Origin: DASQPR01 sp035713725
Lineage (GTDB): Bacteria > Actinomycetota > Actinomycetes > Mycobacteriales > Micromonosporaceae
Direction of reading: 5' to 3'
DNA length: 30,639 nucleotides
Assembly (NCBI GenBank): GCA_035713725.1
Contig: DASTMZ010000038.1
Location: 1 to 30,639 of the forward strand
The notes below the pieces were generated by a model. The model ran no database searches. It saw only the letters and a list, made by a program, of their open reading frames with translations, and had not been told where the DNA came from. Below are positions 24,160 to 30,639 of this stretch, in pieces (position 1 is the stretch's first letter; the number at the start of each line of letters is the position of its first letter). The translations under genes and the position numbers were made by a program.

Positions 24160-24281
24160 TCCCCGGAGCGCGAGCACCCGCCGCCGTCTCGGCTTGGCTC
24201 GAGCCGATCGCCAACCACCCGGCGGCTACCGCAAGCACCCGCACCGACCGACAAACCCAGACGAGATGCGAGCGCCCCGCA

Positions 24282-24287
24282 CATAAT
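24282..24287 (+). promoter_or_regulatory. Possible -10 box before qcrC
   Basis: CATAAT (5 of 6) lies in an A/T island 16 nt before the qcrC ATG. The predicted start would fall at the edge of the AAGGTGAGG ribosome-binding site, so the leader would be very short. No -35 is visible. Confidence 0.3.
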
Positions 24288-24303
24288 TCAACAAGGTGAG
24301 GTC

Positions 24304-25131
24304 ATGACCGCTTCTCCACCCGACAAACCCCGAGCGCGTGGCACCGCGCGTCGGGCCACGCAGTCTCGCCTTCGGCGCCGGGTCGGCGCCGCGGCACGGA
24401 TGATCGCGGCCCTGGCGCTGGTGGGCTCCGTCTACGCCGCGTTCGTTCCGGGTGGGGCGGCACAGGGTGCGCCCGCACCGTCCTCCGATGTCTCGGCCGG
24501 CAAGACGCTCTTCGACACGAGCTGCATCACGTGCCACGGCGCGAATGCTCAGGGTGTGGCGGGGCGCGGCCCGAGCCTGATCGGCGTCGGTGACGCGTCG
24601 GTGGAGTTCCAGGTCAGCACCGGGCGCATGCCGGCCGCCGGCCAGTCCGCGCAGGAAATCGAGAAGCAGCCGGTCTTCGACGAGACGCAGGCACAACAGA
24701 TCGGTGCGTACATCCAGTCGCTTGGTGGCGGTCCTCAGCTGCCCGAAGGCAACAACCTGAGCAGCGGCGGCAACATCGCGCAGGGCGGCGACTTGTTCCG
24801 GGTCAACTGCTCGTCGTGCCACGCCTTCGGCGGCGGCGGCGGCGCGCTGTCGTCCGGCAAGTTCGCGCCGACTCTTGCCAACGCGACGGACCGTACGATC
24901 TACGCGGCGATGCTGTCCGGACCTCAGAACATGCCGGTCTTCGGCGACAACCAGATCAGCCCGCAGGAGAAGCGCGACATCATCGCGTACATCCAGAACC
25001 TGAAGTCCGACCCGGCTCCGGGCGGCCTGTCCATCGGACGGGTCGGCCCGGTCGCGGAAGGCCTCGTGATCTTCCTCGTCGGCATCGTCGTCCTGTTGTT
25101 CGCGATGCTGTGGATTGCGGGGAAGTCATGA
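24304..25131 (+). CDS. qcrC: Diheme cytochrome c subunit of bc1 complex
   Basis: The 275-residue protein has an N-terminal membrane anchor or signal region (about 30-50), two cytochrome c domains with heme attachment sites CITCH (Cys74, Cys77, His78) and CSSCH (Cys169, Cys172, His173), candidate axial methionines at Met110 and Met210, and a C-terminal membrane helix (about 250-271). The double-heme, double-anchored form is the actinobacterial QcrC, which passes electrons straight to the oxidase without a soluble cytochrome c. The Arg-rich N-terminus (RRATQSRLRRR) favours cytoplasmic retention of the N-end. AAGGTGAGG sits just before the ATG. The stop overlaps the qcrA start (ATGA). Confidence 0.95.
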   Translation: MTASPPDKPRARGTARRATQSRLRRRVGAAARMIAALALVGSVYAAFVPGGAAQGAPAPSSDVSAGKTLFDTSCITCHGANAQGVAGRGPSLIGVGDASVEFQVSTGRMPAAGQSAQEIEKQPVFDETQAQQIGAYIQSLGGGPQLPEGNNLSSGGNIAQGGDLFRVNCSSCHAFGGGGGALSSGKFAPTLANATDRTIYAAMLSGPQNMPVFGDNQISPQEKRDIIAYIQNLKSDPAPGGLSIGRVGPVAEGLVIFLVGIVVLLFAMLWIAGKS

Positions 25132-26243
25132 CGCACTCGGGTTTGCACGCCGCCGAAGCGGACAACGAGGAGTTCGACCACACCGATCCGCGGCTGTCGC
25201 GCTTCGACCTGGTCAAGGAGGGGGCGCGCCGGGACGGCGTGCAGCTCGTCCACTACGCGCCCCGGTTCCCGGTGCCGGGCACCCGACGCGAGGCGCGCGT
25301 GGTGCGCGCCGTGGGGTTGCTCTTCTTCCTCTCCGGCCTATTCGCGACCGCGTTCGTGGTGGCCTACATCTGGTGGCCGTGGCGCTATCAGGACGGCTCG
25401 AACCTGAGCAAGCTCTACACGCCGGTGCTAGGCGTGAGCCTCGGGCTCTCGCTCGCGTGCCTTGGGCTCGGCTTCGTCGCGTGGGGCAAGAAGCTGCTGC
25501 CCGAGGAGATCGCGGTCCAGGACCGACACGACGGCGGTTCGCCAGCCGACGAGAAGAAGCTGACCGGCGAAACCATGCTGAACATGGTCGACGAACTCGG
25601 CATCAAGCGGCGCCCGTTGCTCGCCAAGACGGCGCTGCTCGGCATGTTGCCGCTCGGCGCGGTCGCGGTCGCACCGCTCATCGGCGGTCTGATCAAGAAC
25701 CCGCACAAGCCCGACATCCTCCTCCACACCGGTTGGGATCCCAGTCTCAACAGCGGCCACCCGATCGCGGTCTGCCGCGAGGACGGTACGAAGATCCGCC
25801 CGGCGGACGTCAGCATCGGCGGCCAGATGACCGTGTTCCCCGGCATCTTCAACACCGACGGCGACTTCGTCGGGGCGTCCAACGACTTCGCCGACTCCCC
25901 GACGCTGCTCATCCATCTGCGCCAGGACGACGCCCAGGTGCTGCGGTCGAACCTCGTGCACGTGCCGATCAACGAGCAGAACACCTGGGGCAATTTCGTG
26001 GCGTACTCGAAGATCTGTACCCACGCGGGCTGCCCGGCGAGCCTGTACGAGCAGCAGACCAACCGTCTGCTCTGCCCGTGCCACCAGTCGCAGTTCAACA
26101 TCCTGGACAACGCGCGGCCGATCTTCGGCCCGGCCACCCGGCGCCTGCCTATGCTCCCGCTCACAGTCGCCGACGACGGTTTCTTCTACGCTAAGAGTGA
26201 CTACCAGGTGCCCGTTGGCCCCGGATTCTGGGAGCGGCCGTGA
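25128..26243 (+). CDS. qcrA: Rieske iron-sulfur subunit of bc1 complex
   Basis: The 371-residue protein has three hydrophobic segments (about 60-85, 100-122 and 165-190) and a C-terminal Rieske domain. The 2Fe-2S ligands are in CTHAGC (Cys297, His299) and CPCH (Cys316, His319), with Cys302 and Cys318 positioned for the usual disulfide. The three-helix form is typical of actinobacterial QcrA, against a single helix in most bacteria. It transfers electrons from menaquinol at the QcrB site to QcrC. The ATG at 25128 overlaps the qcrC stop by ATGA, and its own stop overlaps qcrB by GTGA, so all three subunits should be made together. Confidence 0.95.
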   Translation: MTHSGLHAAEADNEEFDHTDPRLSRFDLVKEGARRDGVQLVHYAPRFPVPGTRREARVVRAVGLLFFLSGLFATAFVVAYIWWPWRYQDGSNLSKLYTPVLGVSLGLSLACLGLGFVAWGKKLLPEEIAVQDRHDGGSPADEKKLTGETMLNMVDELGIKRRPLLAKTALLGMLPLGAVAVAPLIGGLIKNPHKPDILLHTGWDPSLNSGHPIAVCREDGTKIRPADVSIGGQMTVFPGIFNTDGDFVGASNDFADSPTLLIHLRQDDAQVLRSNLVHVPINEQNTWGNFVAYSKICTHAGCPASLYEQQTNRLLCPCHQSQFNILDNARPIFGPATRRLPMLPLTVADDGFFYAKSDYQVPVGPGFWERP

Positions 26244-27847
26244 AAAAGCCCAAGATTGACCTCGCGGCGCTTCCCGGCGAGCAGGCGACCGCGATCGACG
26301 ACCGCTATCAGATCGCGACGCCGCTGCGGCGACTGTTCAACAAGGTTTTCCCGGACCACTGGTCGTTCCTGCTCGGCGAAATCGCGCTCTATTCGTTCAT
26401 CGTTCTGCTGCTGACCGGCACATTCCTCGCGCTGTTCTTCGACCCCTCGATGGAAGAGGTCAAGTACAACGGCAGCTACGTGCCGCTGCAGGGCATCACG
26501 ATGTCCCGGGCGTACGAGACGACGCTGAACCTGTCGTTTGACGTACGCGGCGGTCTCGTCATGCGGCAGATGCACCACTGGGCCGCGCTGCTGTTCATGG
26601 CCGCGATCGTCGTACACATGCTGCGGGTGTTCTTCACCGGCGCGTTCCGCAAGCCACGCGAGCTCAACTGGATCATCGGAATCAGCCTCTTCTGGCTCGG
26701 CTTCACCGAGGGCTTCGCCGGCTACTCACTGCCAGACGACGCGCTGTCCGGCACCGGCCTGCGGATCGCGGACGCGATTATGCTCTCCATCCCGGTGGTC
26801 GGCTCCTGGGTGACGACGTCGCTGTTCGGTGGCGAGTTCCCCGGCATGGTCATTCTGCCGCGGCTCTACATCCTGCACGTGTTCCTGTTGCCCGGCATCA
26901 TCCTGGCGTTGATCGTCGTGCACCTTGCGCTGCTGGTGAAACAGAAGCACACGCAGTGGCCCGGCCCCGGCCGGACCGAGCACAACGTGGTCGGCATCCG
27001 CATGTTCCCGGCGTTCTCCGTCAAGGCCGGCGGATTCTTCATGATCGTCTTCGCGATGATCGCGCTGCTCGCCGGCCTGTTCCAGATCAACCCGATCTGG
27101 CTGTTCGGGCCGTATAAGGCGTCGGTCGTGTCGGCCGGCAGCCAGCCCGACTGGTACGTCATGTTCCTCGACGGCTCGACCCGTCTGATGCCGGCCTGGG
27201 AGTTCCGTGGCAGCTTCTTCGGCTACGGCCACTACACTCTGCCGCCACTGTTCTGGCCGACGGTCGTGCTGCCCGGCCTGCTGACCGTATTGCCGATGAT
27301 CTATCCGTTCCTCGAAGCGCGCTTCACGAAGGACAAACAGGCGCACCACCTGCTGCAGCGCCCCCGTGACGTACCCACGCGGACGTCGCTCGGCGCCATG
27401 GCGGTCACGTTCTACCTCGTGCTGTTGTTGTCCGGAGGAAACGACGTCATCGCGGACAAGTTCGACATCAGCCTGAACGCGATGACCTGGATGGGCCGCA
27501 TCGGTCTGCTGATCCTGCCGCCGCTGGCCTATTGGGTCACCCATCGGGTCTGCCTCGGCTTGCAGCAACACGACCGGGAGGTGCTGGCGCACGGCATCGA
27601 GACGGGCATCATCAAGCGCCTGCCCGATGGTCGGTTCGTCGAGGTGCACCAGCCGCTCGCCGAGCCCGACGAGCACGGTCACATCCAACTTGAATACGAG
27701 GGCTGGGTGGTGCCGAAGAAGATGAACCGCGTCGGCGCGCTCAAGCCCACGGTTCGCGGCTTCTTCCGGCCCGTCGAGGACCACCCCGAAGAGCAGGAGA
27801 TCGAGGCGGCGAAGCGCGAGGAGATCACTAGCGGTCCGCGCCGCTGA
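26240..27847 (+). CDS. qcrB: Cytochrome b subunit of bc1 complex
   Basis: The 535-residue membrane protein carries the heme-ligand histidines in RQMHHWAALLFMAAIVVHMLRV and in ILHVFLLPGIILALIVVHLALLVKQ, and the quinol-site motif as PDWY (the actinobacterial form of PEWY) in QPDWYVMF. Eight hydrophobic segments are followed by a soluble C-terminal extension of about 120 residues that is typical of actinobacteria and absent from most cytochrome b proteins. It forms the menaquinol oxidation site; in mycobacteria the equivalent protein is the target of imidazopyridine inhibitors. The GTG start overlaps the qcrA stop. A 17-bp perfect hairpin starts 11 nt after its stop. Confidence 0.95.
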   Translation: MKKPKIDLAALPGEQATAIDDRYQIATPLRRLFNKVFPDHWSFLLGEIALYSFIVLLLTGTFLALFFDPSMEEVKYNGSYVPLQGITMSRAYETTLNLSFDVRGGLVMRQMHHWAALLFMAAIVVHMLRVFFTGAFRKPRELNWIIGISLFWLGFTEGFAGYSLPDDALSGTGLRIADAIMLSIPVVGSWVTTSLFGGEFPGMVILPRLYILHVFLLPGIILALIVVHLALLVKQKHTQWPGPGRTEHNVVGIRMFPAFSVKAGGFFMIVFAMIALLAGLFQINPIWLFGPYKASVVSAGSQPDWYVMFLDGSTRLMPAWEFRGSFFGYGHYTLPPLFWPTVVLPGLLTVLPMIYPFLEARFTKDKQAHHLLQRPRDVPTRTSLGAMAVTFYLVLLLSGGNDVIADKFDISLNAMTWMGRIGLLILPPLAYWVTHRVCLGLQQHDREVLAHGIETGIIKRLPDGRFVEVHQPLAEPDEHGHIQLEYEGWVVPKKMNRVGALKPTVRGFFRPVEDHPEEQEIEAAKREEITSGPRR

Positions 27848-27857
27848 TTTTGTGGGT

Positions 27858-27898
27858 ACGCGTGCGGCCCCGGTCACGTCGACCGGGGCCGCACGCGT
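27858..27898. terminator. Strong bidirectional terminator hairpin after qcrB
   Basis: A perfect 17-bp stem (27858-27874 pairing with 27882-27898) with a 7-nt loop lies between qcrB and the convergent SRPBCC gene. There is no U-tract, but the stem is one of the longest perfect ones possible in so short a gap. Confidence 0.85.
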
Positions 27899-27921
27899 CT
27901 CACGCCAAGGCTGGTGCCATC

Positions 27922-28404
27922 TCAGCGCCCGTTGTCGAACAGCGCTGCGTAGCGATCCAGGTAAAGCGGCCAGCCCTGGTCATGGGCGACACCGTCGCGT
28001 ACGGCCTGCCAGCCGGGGCCGTGCCGGTCGATATGACGATGCTCCAACTCCACCCGGGTGCGTTGCGGCGTCTCAGCGGTGAACGTGACCTCGACCTCGC
28101 TTGTGTTGTCCGGTTCGGTCTCGACCTGCCACTGCGGGCTGATGTCCCAACTGAACACGACTCGGTTCGGTGGTTCGTAGACGAGGACCCGCGCCCATCG
28201 GCATTCGCTGCCGTCCACGCCGCGGTCATAGATGTGGCCACCGACCTTCGGCTCGAACACCGTTTCCGCGATCGCCGCGGCCAGCAGGTTGTGCTCCGGT
28301 GGCTTGAAGTCACCGAACCGCTCGGTAAACACGGCGAAGGCCCGGTCGATCGGTGCCTCGACGACGATCTGTCGGCGTACCACCGTGTCTGCTGCCTGGG
28401 TCAT
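27922..28404 (-). CDS. SRPBCC (AHSA1-like) protein, partner of ArsR regulator
   Basis: The 160-residue product has the Aha1/SRPBCC fold pattern: VVRRQIVVEAPIDRAFAVFTERFGDF, then ETVFEPKVGGHIYDRGVDGSECRWARVLVYEPPNRVVFSWDI and the terminal helix GWPLYLDRYAALF. It is unrelated in sequence to the SRPBCC gene at 3558. This subgroup is regularly encoded beside a small ArsR regulator in actinobacteria. The usual idea is a ligand-binding or toxin-handling role, but the chemistry is unknown. The ATG at 28404 overlaps the regulator stop (ATGA), so the two are translationally coupled. Confidence 0.88.
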   Translation of the reverse strand: MTQAADTVVRRQIVVEAPIDRAFAVFTERFGDFKPPEHNLLAAAIAETVFEPKVGGHIYDRGVDGSECRWARVLVYEPPNRVVFSWDISPQWQVETEPDNTSEVEVTFTAETPQRTRVELEHRHIDRHGPGWQAVRDGVAHDQGWPLYLDRYAALFDNGR

Positions 28405-28724
28405 CGGTTCTCCTCGGTCGAATCGTTCACGACGTCCTGGTAGCCCTCCAGGGCCCGGTTCCAGAACGTCTCAAGCTGATCGCGCAATGCGAGGACACCC
28501 GCCGGGTTGAGCCGATAGACCCGCCGGTTTCCGGCCGCACGATCGGTGATCAGCCCAGCATCTTTGAGGATCTTCAGGTGTTGAGAAACGGCCGGTCGGC
28601 TGATCGGGAACGCCCGGGCCAGCTCGCCGACCGCGGATGGCTGCGTGGCCAGGCGCTCGACGATGGCGCGCCTGGTCGGATCGGCCAATAGTTCCCAGCC
28701 GTCGGCAGGTTGGTAAGTTGGCAT
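28401..28724 (-). CDS. ArsR-family transcriptional regulator
   Basis: The 107-residue protein is a winged helix regulator: LLADPTRRAIVERLA, the recognition region ISRPAVSQHLKILKDAGLI and the wing RAAGNRRVYRLNP. It has no cysteines, so the classical metal sites of ArsR/SmtB (ELVCDL) are absent; it is of the non-metal ArsR type that pairs with an SRPBCC protein. ATG 28724 is preferred to the longer reading frame because a promoter (-35 28755-28760, 17-bp spacer, -10 28732-28737) places +1 at the A of this ATG. GTAAGTTG/CAACTTAC repeats overlap the promoter and the first codons, so autorepression is likely. Confidence 0.92.
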   Translation of the reverse strand: MPTYQPADGWELLADPTRRAIVERLATQPSAVGELARAFPISRPAVSQHLKILKDAGLITDRAAGNRRVYRLNPAGVLALRDQLETFWNRALEGYQDVVNDSTEENR

Positions 28725-28745
28725 CGACGGTAAGCTACAACTTAC
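28713..28745. promoter_or_regulatory. Inverted-repeat operator overlapping arsR start
   Basis: GTAAGTTG (28713-28720) and CAACTTAC (28738-28745) form a perfect 8-bp inverted repeat with a 17-bp spacer, and another GTAAG (28730-28734) sits beside the inner arm. One arm is in the spacer and -10 of the promoter, the other in codons 2-5 of arsR. Confidence 0.6.
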
Positions 28746-28760
28746 GCTCAGATTCGTCAA
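28732..28760 (-). promoter_or_regulatory. Sigma-A-like promoter of arsR, leaderless
   Basis: On the minus strand TTGACG (28755-28760) and TAGCTT (28732-28737) are separated by exactly 17 bp. The start codon at 28724 lies 7 nt past the -10, so the transcript should begin at, or one base from, the ATG. This is the best promoter in the window. Confidence 0.7.
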
Positions 28761-28872
28761 GACACGGCCCCTCGCGCGGCGCGCGCCGTCCAACGTCCGT
28801 TGGGATAGCGGAGGCCTTCGCGCGCCGTTAACGTGATCTTGGCACGATCGTCAGGTCAGCTTGGAGGCGCAC

Positions 28873-29286
28873 GTGACGCAGCCGTACGTAATCCGGCCGA
28901 TCGGCGTCGTCGAGTCGCCGCTACGCGATCGTGAGTCGGCGCCACGGCAGGGCGACGAAGGTGCACCGGACGCTTGGCTGGTGTTCGACCCGAGTGTTGG
29001 CGAGGCGTTGTACGACCTCGAGACGGGTACCGACGTCATCGTGTTGACCTGGCTCGACCGTGCGGATCGCGACGTGGTCGCGGTACGCCCACGTGGCGAC
29101 GCGTCACGGCCGTTGACCGGCGTGTTCAGCACACGCTCGCCGGATCGCCCGAATCCGATCGGACTCCACCGGGTGACGATCGCCGCGATCGACGGTCTGC
29201 GGGTGCTCGTGCGCAACCTCGAAGCGCTCGACGGGACGCCGATCGTCGACGTCAAGCCGGTGCTCGGCGATCCCGCCGACCGCTAG
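28873..29286 (+). CDS. trmO: tRNA t6A37 methyltransferase (TrmO/TsaA)
   Basis: The 137-residue protein carries the TsaA fold signature: YVIRPIGVVESPL at the start, the highly conserved FSTRSPDRPNPIGL near residues 86-99, then the VLVRNLEALDGTPIVDVKPVL segment. It would methylate N6-threonylcarbamoyladenosine at position 37 of certain tRNAs using S-adenosylmethionine. The GTG at 28873 is chosen because TTGGAGG lies 5-6 nt upstream. It is divergent from arsR. The stop codon is repeated three times in frame by a 15-bp tandem repeat, so termination has two back-up stops. A few paralogues have unknown substrates, so tRNA specificity is the likeliest reading, not proven. Confidence 0.9.
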   Translation: MTQPYVIRPIGVVESPLRDRESAPRQGDEGAPDAWLVFDPSVGEALYDLETGTDVIVLTWLDRADRDVVAVRPRGDASRPLTGVFSTRSPDRPNPIGLHRVTIAAIDGLRVLVRNLEALDGTPIVDVKPVLGDPADR

Positions 29287-29322
29287 CCCGGCGACCGCTA
29301 GCCCGCCGACCGCTAGCCCGCC
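29278..29322 (+). repeat. Threefold 15-bp tandem repeat of trmO stop region
   Basis: GACCGCTAGCCCGSC occurs three times head to tail (29278-29292, 29293-29307, 29308-29322), with one G/C change in the first copy. Each copy contains TAG in the trmO frame, because 15 is a multiple of three, giving stops at 29284, 29299 and 29314. Confidence 0.9.
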
Positions 29323-29383
29323 GGCGCGCCGACGACAGCACCACGCTCATCCCGAACGGACGACGCTCGTCACGATTCGGTCA

Positions 29384-29415
29384 CTATACGCGTCGGGTAT
29401 ACGCGCGATGTATAC
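29384..29415. promoter_or_regulatory. Three TATAC boxes at 13-bp spacing upstream of padR
   Basis: CTATAC (29384-29389), GTATAC (29397-29402) and GTATAC (29410-29415) repeat at exactly 13-bp intervals, GTATAC being its own palindrome. They lie just upstream of the TAGCCT -10 box, so a repressor bound here would overlap the -35/spacer region. PadR proteins often bind their own promoters. Confidence 0.5.
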
Positions 29416-29422
29416 CGTCGTG

Positions 29423-29428
29423 TAGCCT
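29423..29428 (+). promoter_or_regulatory. Predicted -10 box, leaderless padR promoter
   Basis: TAGCCT ends 7 nt before the ATG at 29436 with no Shine-Dalgarno. The -35 region overlaps the TATAC boxes and is poor. Confidence 0.45.
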
Positions 29429-29435
29429 CCCCGTC

Positions 29436-30077
29436 ATGAGCGTTCCCGTCACACTGCTCGGCCTGCTCGAACGCGAGCCCAGCCACGGATACGACCTGAA
29501 GCGCGATTACGACCTCTACTTCGGACGGGGCAAACCGCTGCCGTTCGGCCAGGTGTACGCGACGCTCAGCCGTCTCGCCCGGGACGGCAAGGTGGTGATC
29601 AGTGAGGTCGGGCCGGGCGAAGGCCCGGATCGCAAAAGGTACATCATCACCGAACTCGGGGCGACCGAGGTCCAGACCTGGCTGAGCGAACCGATCGCGC
29701 CGGAGCCACACCTGCAGACCGTGTTGTTCGCCAAGGTCGTGCTGGCGCTCATGCTCGGGCGCCCGGCCGAGCAGTATCTCGACACGCAACGCGTCGCCCA
29801 CCTGCGACGGATGCGCGAACTCACCGAAGTCAGGCGAACCGGCAGCCTGGTGGACGCGTTGCTGGCCGACCATGGCCTGTTCCATCTCGAAGCCGACCTG
29901 CGATGGATCGAACTAACCGCCGCACGGCTCGATGCCCTCGCAGCGAACGTGCTGGCAACCGACGTCCCGGGCACGGATGTCCGGGACAAGGATGTCCGGG
30001 ACAAGGGTGTCCTGGCGCGGCAACCCGAGCCAAGACCAGCCCAGGCAAAGAACACCGCAAAGGACGCGCGCTCATGA
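29436..30077 (+). CDS. PadR-family transcriptional regulator
   Basis: The 213-residue protein has the PadR winged helix at its N-terminus: VTLLGLLEREPSHGYDLKRDY, PFGQVYATLSRLARDGKVV and the wing PGEGPDRKRYIITELG. A C-terminal helical region (about 85-170) follows and includes LQTVLFAKVVLALMLGR and RVAHLRRMRELTEV, so it is the longer AphA-like type. After it comes an unusual low-complexity tail, DVPGTDVRDKDVRDKGV, encoded by 15-bp tandem repeats at 29961-30012. Its start ATG 29436 is supported by a -10 box 7 nt upstream. Its stop overlaps the start of an ABC exporter ATPase (ATGA), so it probably represses that transporter and itself in response to a toxic ligand, as with other PadR/ABC pairs; the ligand is unknown. 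Confidence 0.92.
   Translation: MSVPVTLLGLLEREPSHGYDLKRDYDLYFGRGKPLPFGQVYATLSRLARDGKVVISEVGPGEGPDRKRYIITELGATEVQTWLSEPIAPEPHLQTVLFAKVVLALMLGRPAEQYLDTQRVAHLRRMRELTEVRRTGSLVDALLADHGLFHLEADLRWIELTAARLDALAANVLATDVPGTDVRDKDVRDKGVLARQPEPRPAQAKNTAKDARS
29961..30012 (+). repeat. Tandem 15-bp coding repeat in padR tail
   Basis: GATGTCCGGGACAAG occurs at 29976-29990 and 29991-30005, preceded by a diverged copy (29961-29975) and followed by a partial one. It encodes the pentapeptides DVPGT, DVRDK, DVRDK and GV. Confidence 0.85.
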
Positions 30078-30639
30078 CCGACGTAGAAGTCTCGTCCGTA
30101 CGCCCGATCATCGAGGCGCGTGACGTCGCACTGTCATTCGGCGAGACACCGGCCCTTCGAGGAGCCACGCTGTCGGCGTCTCGGGGCGAAGTGCTCGCCA
30201 TCATGGGCCCGAGCGGGTCGGGGAAGTCCACGCTGCTGCACTGCCTGGCCGGGATCCTGGTGCCGGACAGCGGACAGGTCTGGTTCGACGGTCGCCGTCT
30301 GGACACCCTGGCGGAGACGGAACGAAGCGCGTTGCGTCGCGACCACTTCGGCTTCGTGTTCCAGTTTGGCCAACTCATCCCCGAGTTGACCGCGGAGGAG
30401 AACGTCGCCCTGCCGCTGCTTCTCGGCGGAGCGCGCCGATCGACCGCGTTGGACGCTGCCCGGCCATGGTTCCCCCGGCTCGGGCTCGATGGGCTCGAGG
30501 GCCGGCGATCCGGCGAGTTGTCGGGCGGCCAAGCGCAGCGCGTCGCGCTGGCTCGCGGTCTGGTCGCCGGTCCGAACGTACTGTTCGCTGACGAACCGAC
30601 CGGTTCGCTCGACTCGCTAGCCGGCGAGCAGGTCATGGA
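30074..30639 (+). CDS. ABC transporter ATPase (LolD/MacB type), 3' end off window
   Basis: The 188 visible residues form most of a nucleotide-binding domain: Walker A GPSGSGKST (45-53), the Q-loop in FGFVFQFGQLIPELTAEENVALP, the signature LSGGQAQRVALARGL and Walker B VLFADEPTGSLD. The FQ..L.P.LTA.ENV pattern and the DEPTGSLDS ending are characteristic of the LolD/MacB/FtsE class, which works with a FtsX-like permease expected to be encoded just downstream. The gene continues past the window. The start ATG overlaps the PadR stop by ATGA, so it is translationally coupled to its probable regulator. The function is probably drug or peptide export; the substrate is unknown. Confidence 0.92.
   Translation, partial: MTDVEVSSVRPIIEARDVALSFGETPALRGATLSASRGEVLAIMGPSGSGKSTLLHCLAGILVPDSGQVWFDGRRLDTLAETERSALRRDHFGFVFQFGQLIPELTAEENVALPLLLGGARRSTALDAARPWFPRLGLDGLEGRRSGELSGGQAQRVALARGLVAGPNVLFADEPTGSLDSLAGEQVM

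Noticed and set aside
24160..24303. Small minus-strand reading frame in the ctaE-qcrC gap
   Set aside because: It mostly lies antisense to ctaE and has no ribosome-binding site; the gap reads better as a promoter/leader for qcrC.
24248..24330. CCGACAAACCC occurring twice around the qcrC start
   Set aside because: Only 11 bp, about 72 bp apart, one copy inside the coding region; no further copies seen and no clear role.

Overview
The window is GC-rich chromosomal DNA from an actinobacterium. The evidence is a GC-rich third-codon pattern with frequent GTG starts, a PimB-type phosphatidylinositol mannoside mannosyltransferase, a ROK glucokinase next to a DUF-type lysine/alanine-rich protein and an SRPBCC protein, and the actinobacterial ctaE-qcrC-qcrA-qcrB respiratory cluster beside trpD. 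The order SRPBCC / acyl-CoA synthetase / pimB / exonuclease-GIY-YIG / trpD / ctaE / qcrCAB resembles the Rv2185c-Rv2196 region of Mycobacterium tuberculosis, and the glucokinase-side genes resemble the Streptomyces glkA neighbourhood. Both comparisons are from memory of those genomes. The genus cannot be fixed from the sequence. No tRNA, rRNA, IS element, prophage or CRISPR array was seen.

Layout. 1-4013 (minus strand): a truncated small basic protein, an endonuclease/exonuclease/phosphatase-fold protein, glucokinase, a Cys-motif protein with a histone H1-like tail, and an SRPBCC protein. 4181-8606 (plus): long-chain acyl-CoA synthetase followed by a NarL-type sensor kinase and response regulator. 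8637-12590 (minus): PimB-like mannosyltransferase, M48 membrane protease, NYN-domain ribonuclease-like protein. 12758-18466 (plus): DEDDh exonuclease/GIY-YIG nuclease with a UvrC-like cysteine cluster, a RelA/SpoT homologue with an unusual synthetase domain, a Nudix hydrolase coupled to a sugar-nucleotidyltransferase, and a stand-alone AsnC effector domain. 18525-23443 (minus): S9 peptidase, trpD, a pseudo-receiver protein and a CtaG-like oxidase assembly protein. 23554-27847 (plus): ctaE-qcrC-qcrA-qcrB, closed by a very strong hairpin terminator. 27922-30639: an ArsR/SRPBCC pair (minus), trmO, and a PadR regulator overlapping the start of an ABC exporter ATPase that runs off the window.

The core function is housekeeping: aerobic respiration (bc1 complex plus oxidase subunit III and an assembly factor), envelope lipid synthesis and fatty-acid activation, sugar phosphorylation and NDP-sugar formation, and nucleotide/RNA quality control. 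No clear new defence or mobile system is visible.

Two sequence-level patterns deserve attention. First, four genes (response regulator, nucleotidyltransferase, trpD, trmO), and possibly a fifth, carry short repeats that copy the stop-codon region itself. Second, many genes at the head of a transcription unit have a TANNNT -10 box 6-8 nt before the start codon and no Shine-Dalgarno, which predicts widespread leaderless mRNAs. The arsR and padR promoters also carry self-complementary or iterated boxes that look like operators.
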